A stretch of DNA of 26,595 nt from VMCP01 sp964492925. Its GTDB lineage: Bacteria; Bacteroidota; Bacteroidia; NS11-12g; UBA955. The translations under genes and the position numbers were made by a program. The stretch is taken from the NCBI GenBank assembly GCA_964492925.1, contig CAZBMF010000029.1, positions 1 through 26,595 of the forward strand, read 5' to 3'. The notes below the pieces were generated by a model. The model saw nothing but the letters and a program-made list of their open reading frames with translations, was not told the DNA's origin and did no database searches. Numbering within the stretch: the stretch's first letter is position 1; each line of letters opens with the position of its first letter. This document shows, in pieces, positions 1 to 6,853 of the stretch.

Positions 1-58
1 AAACAAAAAAGCCATCAATTATTCTCAAGAATGCGAATAATTGTTCACAATTGCGATA

Positions 59-1003
59 TCAAGCACATGGCAGCGTGAACGTAAACACGGAACCTGCACC
101 TTCCGTGCTCATTACATGGATGCTTTCGTTGTGGGCTTCAATGATGTGTTTGCAAATACTCAATCCTAGGCCACTGCCACCCGTTTCGCGGTTGCGGTGT
201 TTGTCTACACGGTAGAACCGTTCAAAAACCCTTCCTAAGTGCTGAGAAGGGATGCCTATGCCATTGTCGGCAACTTCTATGATGATTTTCGAACCGGTGT
301 TGCTCACCTTAATGTTCGTTGTCCCTCCAAAATTTCCGTATTTTATAGAGTTGTAACCTAGGTTTACCAATACCTGGCGTATTCTGATTTTATCGGCAAA
401 GACAATATTGGATTCCGATTTGCTGTGGCAATTGATTTGGATATTTTTCTCTTTGGCCTGAATCTCCAATTCATCGATTACTTCATGAATGAGTTCAAGG
501 ATGTCGAAATCATGGGGTTCAATTTGTAAAAATCCGCTCTCGTATTTTGTGATGGTATCCAAATCGCTCACAATTTGTCCCAAACGATCGGCGTTTTTAT
601 ACGCTTTTTTGAGGAAGACTTCCAAGGTTTCTTTGTCGATGTCGGGATCATCTAAAATGGTTTCAATGTACCCTTGAATCGAAAATAGTGGGGTTTTCAA
701 TTCGTGCGCCACATTTCCAATATAATCTCTGCGGTAGGTTTCGAGTTGTTCGAGCTTTTGCATTTCGGCTTTTCTAGATTTGAAAAGCTCTTTAAAGGCG
801 TCTTCAATGTCTTTTGCCTTGCTGTTTTTGGCTTCAAAAGCTTCATTTTTTTCGATGTAAATCAAGCGTTCGAGGTTGTTGAGCACCCTTTTTTTGCGTC
901 GAAACCACAAATAACTTGAAACAGCAATACCAATACCGGCCGATATCAAGAGCAAAATGATGATCCACCAAAACTGTTCGGGAGTGAAATGAATAACGTT
1001 CAA
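59..1003 (-). CDS. PhoR-like sensor histidine kinase
   Basis: This is a membrane-bound two-component sensor kinase that autophosphorylates a histidine and passes the phosphate to a response regulator. From the TTG start at 1003 it has 314 aa: one N-terminal hydrophobic segment (about residues 9-28), a charged linker, the H-box HELKTPLFS (His about 100), the N-box NLGYNS (about 213), G1 DNGIGIP (about 245), an F-box FERFYRV and G2 GGSGLGLS (about 273). There is no periplasmic sensor loop, so the input is unclear; the core resembles PhoR. The frame is open upstream to an ATG at 1147, but that part lies antisense to the start of glyS and its promoter, so it is probably not coding. No ATG lies between the two points, so the TTG is my best guess. 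A -7-like TATCTTGA (1000-1007, minus) overlaps that TTG, so the start is uncertain. No partner regulator is in the window. The family call is firm; the signal is unknown. Confidence 0.88.
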   Translation of the reverse strand: MNVIHFTPEQFWWIIILLLISAGIGIAVSSYLWFRRKKRVLNNLERLIYIEKNEAFEAKNSKAKDIEDAFKELFKSRKAEMQKLEQLETYRRDYIGNVAHELKTPLFSIQGYIETILDDPDIDKETLEVFLKKAYKNADRLGQIVSDLDTITKYESGFLQIEPHDFDILELIHEVIDELEIQAKEKNIQINCHSKSESNIVFADKIRIRQVLVNLGYNSIKYGNFGGTTNIKVSNTGSKIIIEVADNGIGIPSQHLGRVFERFYRVDKHRNRETGGSGLGLSICKHIIEAHNESIHVMSTEGAGSVFTFTLPCA

Positions 1004-1084
1004 GATACACAAAAATAAGGAATTTAAGGGTCTTTTGCAAATGATGTCTTTGTTAAGAAATGCCAATTTTTGTGGCTTTTTGTG

Positions 1085-1092
1085 TATCTTCG
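1085..1092 (+). promoter_or_regulatory. Probable -7 box of the glyS-pgk promoter
   Basis: TATCTTCG matches the Bacteroidota -7 consensus TANNTTTG at all but one position and lies 11 nt before the glyS ATG. The -33 region is poor: the nearest TTG (1070-1072) is only 12 nt upstream, shorter than usual. The call rests on the -7 box and its position. Confidence 0.5.
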
Positions 1093-1103
1093 CGCCACAT
1101 TCT

Positions 1104-2642
1104 ATGAGCGATTCAAATCTCTTCGATAAAATTATTTCACATGCCAAAGAATACGGTTTTGTATTCCCAAGCAGTGATATTTATGGCGGTTTAGCTGCTG
1201 TTTACGATTACGGACAAAATGGGGTAGAGCTGCGCAACAACTTGCGCCAGTATTGGTATTTATCCATGACACGCCTCAATCAAAATATTGTGGGATTGGA
1301 TTCTTCCATTTTCATGCATCCTAAGGTATGGAAGGCCAGCGGCCACGTGGATGGATTCAATGATCCAATGATCGACAACAAAGACAGCAAAAAGCGTTAC
1401 CGTGCCGATGTCCTCATAGAAGAACACCAAGAAAAAATCCGTCAAAAAATTGAAAAAGAGGTGGATAAAGCAGCCAAGCGTTTTGGAGAAAGTTTCGATG
1501 CTACCATGTACCGAAATACCAATCCAAGGGTGATGGAATACCAACAGAAAATTGATCAAATGGATGCTGTGTTGAAAGAAGGTTTGGAAACTGGCAATCT
1601 TGCAATGATTAAGCAATTGATTGAAGATGAAGGAATTGTTTGTCCTATCAGCGGATCTAAAAACTGGACGGATGTGCGTCAATTCAATTTGATGTATTCT
1701 ACCCAGATGAATGCGTTAGACGGTGGCGACGATCAATTGTACCTTCGTCCGGAAACAGCACAGGGTATTTTTGTGAACTTTTTGAACGTTCAAAAAACGG
1801 GCAGAATGAAATTGCCATTTGGAATTGCTCAAACGGGAAAAGCATTCAGAAATGAAATTGTGGCCCGTCAATTCATCATGAGAATGAAGGAATTCGAACA
1901 AATGGAGATGCAGTTTTTCTGCAAACCTGGAACAGAATTACAGTGGTATGAATTTTGGAAAGAAGCCCGTTTGCGTTGGCACAAATCTTTGGGTACACCA
2001 GATGGAAAATACCGTTATCATGATCACGTGAAATTGGCGCATTACGCCAATGCAGCTGTTGACATTGAATTCGATTTCCCTTTTGGATTTAAAGAGGTTG
2101 AGGGAATTCACTCTCGTACCGATTTCGATTTGGGCAAACACGAAGAATTTAGCGGCAAGAAACTGCGTTATTTTGATCCAGAAACCAACGAAAGTTATGT
2201 GCCTTATGTGGTTGAAACCAGCATTGGTTTGGATAGGTTGTTCTTGTTAACCATGTGCCAAGCGTTCCACGAGGAAGAGGTAGATGGCGACACCAGAACC
2301 GTGTTGAAGTTGCATCCAGCCATTGCGCCGGTAAAATGTGCCATTTTGCCGTTGGTGAAGAAAGATGGATTGCCGGAATTGGCCGAGAAAATTTACAACG
2401 ATTTGCGTTTCGATTTCAATGTGTATATCGAAGATAAAGATAGCATTGGTAAGCGTTACAGAAGGATGGATGCCATTGGAACTCCATTCTGCATTACCGT
2501 TGATCACGACAGTTTGGCCAATGGAGATGTAACCATTCGTCACCGCGATACCATGCAACAAACCCGCATTAAAATTGAAGAAATCGCTGATATTTTGGCG
2601 AAAGAAACCGGAATGAACCAATTATTAAAAACTTTGTCATGA
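1104..2642 (+). CDS. glyS: Glycyl-tRNA synthetase (class II, single-chain type)
   Basis: It charges tRNA-Gly with glycine in the cytoplasm. The 512-aa protein is the homodimeric, eukaryote/archaeal-like type (GlyQS) used by Bacteroidota, not the alpha2-beta2 enzyme of E. coli. Visible landmarks are the N-terminal catalytic segment with FVFPSSDIYGG and AAVYDYGQNG, the family stretch LRPETAQGIFVNF (about residue 215), the motif-2 region with FRNEI and EFEQMEMQFF, motif 3 GIHSRTDFDLGKH followed by SIGLDRLFL, and a C-terminal anticodon-binding domain (about 400-512). The ATG at 1104 is chosen because it sits just after the -7 box and gives the usual family length. An in-frame ATG at 1035 would lie upstream of the promoter. 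The stop overlaps the pgk start as ATGA, so the two genes are probably translationally coupled. Confidence 0.97.
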   Translation: MSDSNLFDKIISHAKEYGFVFPSSDIYGGLAAVYDYGQNGVELRNNLRQYWYLSMTRLNQNIVGLDSSIFMHPKVWKASGHVDGFNDPMIDNKDSKKRYRADVLIEEHQEKIRQKIEKEVDKAAKRFGESFDATMYRNTNPRVMEYQQKIDQMDAVLKEGLETGNLAMIKQLIEDEGIVCPISGSKNWTDVRQFNLMYSTQMNALDGGDDQLYLRPETAQGIFVNFLNVQKTGRMKLPFGIAQTGKAFRNEIVARQFIMRMKEFEQMEMQFFCKPGTELQWYEFWKEARLRWHKSLGTPDGKYRYHDHVKLAHYANAAVDIEFDFPFGFKEVEGIHSRTDFDLGKHEEFSGKKLRYFDPETNESYVPYVVETSIGLDRLFLLTMCQAFHEEEVDGDTRTVLKLHPAIAPVKCAILPLVKKDGLPELAEKIYNDLRFDFNVYIEDKDSIGKRYRRMDAIGTPFCITVDHDSLANGDVTIRHRDTMQQTRIKIEEIADILAKETGMNQLLKTLS

Positions 2643-3832
2643 AAAATTCTATAGAAAATATCTCTTTAGCAGGAGAAAAAGTATTGTTACGTGTGGATTT
2701 CAACGTTCCATTAAATGCGGAATTTCAAATCACCGACGATTCAAGAATGCGTGCAGCAATTCCTACCATTCAAAAGATTTTGGGGGACGGTGGCTCTGTA
2801 ATTATCATGAGTCATTTGGGCCGACCAAAAGAAGGTCCAGAAGACAAATTTTCCCTCAAGCACATTGTGGCTCATTTGAGTCAATTGCTCAATACTGATG
2901 TAGATTTTGCAGACGATTGTATTGGTGATCAAGCGGTTGAAAAAGCGGCAGCTTTAAATCCAGGTCAGGTGTTGATGCTTGAGAATTTGCGTTTTTACAA
3001 AGAAGAAACCAAAGGCGACCGTGCTTTTACTGAGAAATTGGCCCGTTTGGGTTCATTTTACGTAAACGATGCTTTTGGAACTGCGCATAGAGCTCATGCT
3101 TCAACGGCTATTATTGCGGAATTTTTCCCTGGTAAAAAGGCATTTGGTTATGTAATGGCGAAAGAAGTTGCCAACGCAATCAAAGTGATGGCCAACCCTG
3201 AACGTCCGTTTACGGCCATTGTAGGTGGTGCGAAAGTTTCAGACAAAATTTTGATCGTTGAGAATTTATTGAACATTGCCAACAACATCATCATTGGTGG
3301 TGGAATGGCTTACACGTTTTTCAAGGCGCAAGGTGGGGTTATTGGAAACTCTTTGTGTGAAGATGAGCGTTTGGATACTTGTTTGGAGATTTTGCAAAAA
3401 GCAAAAGAAAAAGGTGTAAACATTTATTTGCCAATGGATTCTACCATTGCCGATAAGTTTGCGGCCGATGCAGCCACACAAAATTGCGCTAGCAATAAAA
3501 TTCCTGACGGATGGATGGGATTGGACATTGGAGAAAAAGCTGCGGCAGATTTTAAAGATGTAGTGTTGAACAGCAAAACCATATTGTGGAACGGTCCAAT
3601 GGGCGTATTTGAAATGGATGCGTTTTCAAATGGTACCAAAACCATTGCTGAAGCGGTAGCAGAAGCAACCAACAATGGTGCGTTTAGCTTAATTGGCGGT
3701 GGTGATAGCGCTGCGGCCGTTTATAAATTTGGTTTTGAAAACCAAGTGAGTTATGTAAGTACAGGTGGTGGTGCGTTGTTGGAATACTTTGAAGGAAAAG
3801 AACTTCCAGGTATTGCGGCAATTAACGCTTAA
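2639..3832 (+). CDS. pgk: Phosphoglycerate kinase
   Basis: This glycolytic enzyme transfers the phosphate of 1,3-bisphosphoglycerate to ADP, giving ATP and 3-phosphoglycerate. All landmarks are present in the 397-aa protein: RVDFNVPL (about residue 20), SHLGRPK (about 60), LENLRFYKEE (about 118), the substrate site NDAFGTAHRAHAS, VGGAKVSDKI at the domain hinge (about 195), the nucleotide-binding WNGPMGVFE (about 318) and GGGDSAAAV with STGGGALLEYFEGK at the C-terminus. Length is normal. It overlaps glyS by 4 bp (ATGA), so the two are probably co-transcribed from the glyS promoter. Its last 11 bp overlap the end of the opposing gene. Confidence 0.98.
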   Translation: MKNSIENISLAGEKVLLRVDFNVPLNAEFQITDDSRMRAAIPTIQKILGDGGSVIIMSHLGRPKEGPEDKFSLKHIVAHLSQLLNTDVDFADDCIGDQAVEKAAALNPGQVLMLENLRFYKEETKGDRAFTEKLARLGSFYVNDAFGTAHRAHASTAIIAEFFPGKKAFGYVMAKEVANAIKVMANPERPFTAIVGGAKVSDKILIVENLLNIANNIIIGGGMAYTFFKAQGGVIGNSLCEDERLDTCLEILQKAKEKGVNIYLPMDSTIADKFAADAATQNCASNKIPDGWMGLDIGEKAAADFKDVVLNSKTILWNGPMGVFEMDAFSNGTKTIAEAVAEATNNGAFSLIGGGDSAAAVYKFGFENQVSYVSTGGGALLEYFEGKELPGIAAINA

Positions 3833-4301
3833 CCAAACTCTCTTTTTCAGATGGGGTTAATTCCCCACAATTTTGATAAAAAGCTTTCATGATGGTCCAC
3901 AGAGGTTCTGTGGACTTCGTGTTTTTAAGCAAAAAGGCTTTGTCTTCAGTGATGTGATTTTTCATGCCCAAAATACTAGGGGTGTTGCATTGAAAACTAA
4001 ACCTCAGAAATCTAATTTCTACATTATTGGGGGATGCAGCAACGCTTTGATTGAGTTGGGAGTATGCAATTTTAGCGTATTTCACTTTGGTGGAAACCCA
4101 AGTGGCATTTTTTGCTTCAAATGCCTGCGATGTAGCGAAATAGGCTTTTGCAATGGGGTCAGTATTTTTGAAATTTTCGGTGAGGTTTCGTAGTTTAGAA
4201 ACTTCATTTTCATTGGTGATGGCTTTCTGATATACTTCCCTGATTAAACTGTAATTTGGGGTATTGGTAAAAAGTGAAACAATTGAAATAATCCAAAGCA
4301 T
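3822..4301 (-). CDS. Small secreted hypothetical protein
   Basis: The 159-aa protein begins with a short hydrophobic stretch (MLWIISIVSLF) that could be a signal peptide or anchor. The rest is soluble and helix-rich with no catalytic motif I recognise. Its composition (VYQKAI, AYFATSQAFEAK, SPNNVEIRFLRFS) recalls TPR-like helical proteins of Bacteroidota, but I assign no function. It lies 49 bp downstream of corA on the same strand and may be read through from it. It ends inside the last codons of pgk on the other strand, the two genes sharing the palindrome TTAACGCTTAA, whose two halves supply the two stop codons. The ATG at 4301 is the only sensible start. Confidence 0.72.
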   Translation of the reverse strand: MLWIISIVSLFTNTPNYSLIREVYQKAITNENEVSKLRNLTENFKNTDPIAKAYFATSQAFEAKNATWVSTKVKYAKIAYSQLNQSVAASPNNVEIRFLRFSFQCNTPSILGMKNHITEDKAFLLKNTKSTEPLWTIMKAFYQNCGELTPSEKESLVKR

Positions 4302-4331
4302 AAAAATTAAACAAAAAAGAGAGGGATTTGG

Positions 4332-4349
4332 TTTTGAAAATTTTCAAAA
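4332..4349. repeat. Perfect 18-bp palindrome after corA
   Basis: TTTTGAAAATTTTCAAAA is a perfect, spacer-less inverted repeat one base beyond the corA stop codon and 30 bp before the next minus-strand gene. With a single G:C pair per arm and no loop it is a poor intrinsic terminator. It could be a protein-binding site or simply AT-rich sequence. Confidence 0.35.
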
Positions 4350-4350
4350 A

Positions 4351-5301
4351 TTATAACCAACGTTTTCTTCTGAAGAAGTAAAGGGTACCCATTGATGAAA
4401 CAATCATCAATCCAATAGCGAACAAGAAGCCATAGCGCCATTTGTATTCTTGGGTAAATTCGAAGTTCATGCCATAAATTGAGGCAATGAGGGTAGGAGG
4501 CATGAAAATTACACTGGCAACGGTGAAAATCTTGATGATTTTGTTCTGTTCAATGTTGATAAGACCCATGAAGGTATTTTGCAAATACTCCAAACGTTCA
4601 AAATTGAAACTGGTATGATCAATCAGTGAATTGATGTCTTTAATTACAATGCGCAAACGTTCGTAATCTTCGCCTTCAAATTCTTTGCTCTTGAGGATGG
4701 CTGAAAGTACGCGTTGTTTATCGACAGCATTTTGGCGCAATTCCATGGTTAATTCCTGCACACGGTTGATATCCAAAATGAGTTCCTCATCTGGATCTCT
4801 GTCGAAAGTCATTTCTTTAGAAAGTCCAGATACTTGTCGTGCCAAGTTCTCCAGGATATCGGCATCATTGTCAACTCCCATCTCGAGCAGGGTTGCCATA
4901 ATTTGTTTGCCGCTGTGAAAGAATCTACCTGCACCTTTAATTTTCTTAACGCAGTCGGAGAAAGCGGTGAGATCAGAATCGCGATAAGTAAACAAAATTT
5001 CATCTTGAAGGATGAAAGAAACGGCATTTGAAATAAATTGGGTGCCGTCGGTGCTAAGTTGCAAGAAGTTGCTATTGGCAATAATTTCATCGTCGGTTTC
5101 AAAGTAACGCGATGAACTTTCAATTTCTAATTGTTCTTGTCGGGACTGAAATTTAAACTCGAAATGAGTTTCAATGTCTTTAATTTCTGCGGCCGTAGGA
5201 TCTTGAAGGTCAATCCATACCAAGTCTTCCATTGTCTCTATTTGAGACAAGTTCTGCACTTTGTGCACGCGATTTTGTCGTTTGAAGTAAACGCGTAACA
5301 T
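4351..5301 (-). CDS. corA: CorA family magnesium/cobalt channel
   Basis: This is an inner-membrane pentameric Mg2+ (Co2+, Ni2+) channel. The 316-aa protein has the family plan: a large cytoplasmic N-terminal alpha/beta domain (residues 1 to about 160), a long stalk helix (about 170-250), TM1 (about 255-276) ending in the selectivity motif YGMN (GMN at 277-279), a short loop with EYKWRYG, TM2 (about 288-308) and the basic tail RRKRWL. The start at ATG 5301 gives the usual N-terminus. A clean -7 box lies 47 nt upstream. It is followed on the same strand by a small secreted protein of unknown role. Nothing is odd about it. Confidence 0.95.
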   Translation of the reverse strand: MLRVYFKRQNRVHKVQNLSQIETMEDLVWIDLQDPTAAEIKDIETHFEFKFQSRQEQLEIESSSRYFETDDEIIANSNFLQLSTDGTQFISNAVSFILQDEILFTYRDSDLTAFSDCVKKIKGAGRFFHSGKQIMATLLEMGVDNDADILENLARQVSGLSKEMTFDRDPDEELILDINRVQELTMELRQNAVDKQRVLSAILKSKEFEGEDYERLRIVIKDINSLIDHTSFNFERLEYLQNTFMGLINIEQNKIIKIFTVASVIFMPPTLIASIYGMNFEFTQEYKWRYGFLFAIGLMIVSSMGTLYFFRRKRWL

Positions 5302-5348
5302 AATTCAGCTTATAACTCGGAGGTTCTACGTCCATGGATTTGGTGGTG

Positions 5349-5356
5349 CAAAGATA
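5349..5356 (-). promoter_or_regulatory. -7 box of the corA promoter
   Basis: On the minus strand this reads TATCTTTG followed by CACC, an exact TANNTTTG box. It would place the corA transcription start about 40 nt before the ATG. The -33 region is not clearly recognisable. Confidence 0.55.
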
Positions 5357-5440
5357 GGTTATTTTTGGTAGAAACTTTAAACGATTAGAAAGATTAGATG
5401 TATGGAATTGATTTATGTCGTTAATTTTCGAGCACAGCAT

Positions 5441-5486
5441 AAAATTTGAAGCATTTTGCAATATTTTCAACCATAAAGTAAAATTT
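5441..5486. repeat. Diverged copy of the ATPase 39-bp repeat
   Basis: These 46 bp align without gaps to 8152-8197 in the tandem array upstream of the ATPase gene, matching at about 40 positions by eye. Read on the minus strand it contains ATGGTTGAAAATATTGCAAA, almost the same as the first codons of the ATPase gene (M-I/V-E-N-I-A), and then reaches a stop within 17 codons. It looks like the leftover 5' end of a second, lost ATPase gene or an independent copy of the repeat. The two copies are in the same orientation and enclose the lipoprotein, XRE and ATPase genes. Confidence 0.75.
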
Positions 5487-5520
5487 TACAATTCGAACTT
5501 TCACCATGATCAGTTTAATC

Positions 5521-5550
5521 AAAAAAAAAGATGCAGCTTTCGCTGCATCT
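5521..5550 (-). terminator. Rho-independent terminator of the lipoprotein gene
   Basis: On the minus strand the stem AGATGCAGC pairs with GCTGCATCT around a GAAA loop and runs into an uninterrupted T tract. It begins about 30 nt after the stop of the lipoprotein gene at 5581. On the plus strand the hairpin is not followed by T residues, so it acts in one direction. Confidence 0.9.
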
Positions 5551-5580
5551 ATAATTCGTAACAATAATTTTATTAATGGG

Positions 5581-6186
5581 TTAAATAAGTATAGCCAGAG
5601 CAACAAAAAATAGAATTATTTCAATTACTCCTAAAACCATTCCGGCAATTGCCAAACCTTTTAATGCTTTGTTTAATCCAATTGCACCAAAAATGACTCC
5701 TAAAATGCCCATTAAAATCCCTAAGAAAAACAATCCAACAAATGAGCACGCGAGAGACGCAATTCCCCATGCTGCTGTGTCACCTCCACCACCTGAATTG
5801 GTTTTCTTCTTACTTGAAAATAAATTTGAAATTTTCCAGGTAGAAGGTTTTTTAATTGATATTTTGGTGTTTTCAGTTTCATTTTTAATTTGGTTTCTGT
5901 TGACTGATTTAACAGGATTCAATTTTTCAGCAATTTGAATATTACTATTTGTAATTGATTCTGCTTCAATATTTTCTGGTAAATCAGACACTGTTATTTC
6001 TACGTTAGATTTTGTATTGTTTTTAATTGTTGCAGATCCAGTTGATTTTTGAGCATTTTGAAAAGTAGTTGTTTTTTCAGTACCCCATCCACCACCAAAT
6101 GCAGTGTATTTTGGTTGTGTGCTACAGCTCGCAACGAACAAAGATGTTGCTAAAATTCCAGTCAATAAGTAATTGATTTTTTTCAT
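5581..6186 (-). CDS. Lipoprotein with DUF4190-like membrane tail
   Basis: The 201-aa protein starts with a lipoprotein signal (MKK, hydrophobic core, lipobox VASC with Cys at 21). Then comes a low-complexity Ser/Thr/Asn/Lys-rich region (about 22-130), a GGGG hinge (132-135) and two hydrophobic helices (about 141-169 and 176-201) rich in Gly, Ala and Ile, resembling the DUF4190 two-helix membrane domain. A lipid anchor plus two C-terminal helices suggests an inner-membrane protein with a periplasmic linker. The function is unknown. Its own -7 box (6203-6210) and intrinsic terminator make it a single-gene unit. It is divergent from the XRE regulator, whose operator lies in the shared 133-bp intergenic region, so it may be a target of that regulator; this last point is inference. 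Confidence 0.82.
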   Translation of the reverse strand: MKKINYLLTGILATSLFVASCSTQPKYTAFGGGWGTEKTTTFQNAQKSTGSATIKNNTKSNVEITVSDLPENIEAESITNSNIQIAEKLNPVKSVNRNQIKNETENTKISIKKPSTWKISNLFSSKKKTNSGGGGDTAAWGIASLACSFVGLFFLGILMGILGVIFGAIGLNKALKGLAIAGMVLGVIEIILFFVALAILI

Positions 6187-6202
6187 ATTTTATAGTTTCA
6201 CA

Positions 6203-6210
6203 CAAAGCTA
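6203..6210 (-). promoter_or_regulatory. -7 box of the lipoprotein gene
   Basis: On the minus strand this reads TAGCTTTG, an exact TANNTTTG box, 16 nt before the ATG at 6186. No good -33 element is visible at the usual spacing. Confidence 0.55.
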
Positions 6211-6269
6211 TTGAACACCAAAATCCTTTTTAAGCAAGTAAATTGATAATATATATAGTTCAATGATTT

Positions 6270-6290
6270 TTTATCACTATTAGTGATAAA
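6270..6290. promoter_or_regulatory. Perfect palindromic operator for the XRE regulator
   Basis: TTTATCACT and AGTGATAAA form two perfect 9-bp arms around the spacer ATT. The site sits 4 bp upstream of the XRE -7 box, in the -33/-7 spacer, where a bound repressor would block RNA polymerase. XRE/Cro-type proteins commonly bind such dyads and repress their own gene. The assignment to this particular protein is inferred from position. Confidence 0.75.
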
Positions 6291-6294
6291 TGGT

Positions 6295-6302
6295 TACATT
6301 TG
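6295..6302 (+). promoter_or_regulatory. -7 box of the XRE regulator gene
   Basis: TACATTTG is an exact TANNTTTG box, 17 nt before the ATG at 6320. The expected -33 region falls within or just before the left arm of the palindrome at 6270-6290. Confidence 0.6.
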
Positions 6303-6319
6303 TTTCAAATTCATGAAGC

Positions 6320-6694
6320 ATGAGTACTTTTAGCAACATCAAAAAACATCGGGAATTAAAAAATTATACGCAAGAGTATATGGCCGATAGGTTGAATATT
6401 TCTCAAAATACATATTCGAAATTGGAAAATGGAGGAATAAAACTAACGGTAGATCGACTTAAACAGATATCTGAAATATTGGAAACTCCAATTGAAGAGT
6501 TGTTGAGTGTAGATACGAATGTCTATAACTTCAATAATAGCCATGTTGAGAAATTCTATGGTTATATTGAAACGCTTCAAGAAGACAATAAAGAACTAAC
6601 AACAAACACAATGAATTTTCTTCAGTCACAAATTTTGCATTTACAAAAAGAAAACGAAAGATTGTTATCACTTTTGGATAAATTTTCCAAATAA
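6320..6694 (+). CDS. XRE family transcriptional regulator
   Basis: This 124-aa DNA-binding protein has an N-terminal Cro/C1-type helix-turn-helix (about residues 6-62). The Gln-rich recognition region is typical: YTQEYMADRLNISQNTYSKL, followed by ENGGIKLTVDRLKQISEIL. Residues about 75-124 (repeated Leu, Glu, Gln, Asn) look like a coiled coil that would mediate dimerisation. ATG 6320 follows its -7 box directly; an ATG at 6313 is out of frame. The protein is divergent from the lipoprotein gene. A perfect dyad in its own promoter predicts autorepression. No toxin, protease or phage partner adjoins it, so what it controls beyond itself and perhaps the lipoprotein is unknown. Confidence 0.9.
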   Translation: MSTFSNIKKHRELKNYTQEYMADRLNISQNTYSKLENGGIKLTVDRLKQISEILETPIEELLSVDTNVYNFNNSHVEKFYGYIETLQEDNKELTTNTMNFLQSQILHLQKENERLLSLLDKFSK

Positions 6695-6754
6695 TAAGTA
6701 ACTGCTGATAATTAGTCTTTATAAAAAAGTTTATAAAAGTTTATGAGGTTTATG

Positions 6755-6812
6755 AAAGTTTATAAACGTTTATGATGCTCAAAATACACATCCTAAACAT
6801 TTATAAACTCCC
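6755..6812. repeat. 58-bp direct repeat, copy downstream of the ATPase
   Basis: It aligns without gaps to 8238-8295 at about 52 of 58 positions by eye, with the shared cores CATCCTAAACATTTATAAAC and CTCAAAATA. The pair brackets the ATPase gene exactly and in the same orientation. Both copies sit in longer AT-rich stretches (6720-6845 and 8220-8305) made of repeated GTTTATAAA or GTTTATGA words. The word AGTTTATAAA near the left and its complement near the right of this copy could also pair into a long-loop hairpin. Confidence 0.8.
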
Positions 6813-6853
6813 TTAATATTTATAAACTTTTTAAATATTTATAATCCTGTTAT

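Noticed and set aside
18..53. Dyads ATTATTC/GAATAAT and AATTG/CAATT at the left edge
   Set aside because: Arms are short and AT-only or nearly so, with no T tract; too weak to call a terminator at a truncated edge.
1004..1147. N-terminal extension of the histidine kinase to an ATG at 1147
   Set aside because: The 48 extra residues are antisense to the glyS start and its promoter and do not look like a kinase N-terminus.
5421..5606. Small minus-strand reading frame of 61 codons
   Set aside because: It runs through the intrinsic terminator of the lipoprotein gene and the repeat copy at 5441-5486; it is better read as repeat plus chance frame.
6720..6845. Possible CRISPR array in the GTTTATAAA-rich tract
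   Set aside because: The words are short, irregularly spaced and have no unique spacers of constant length; there are no cas genes.
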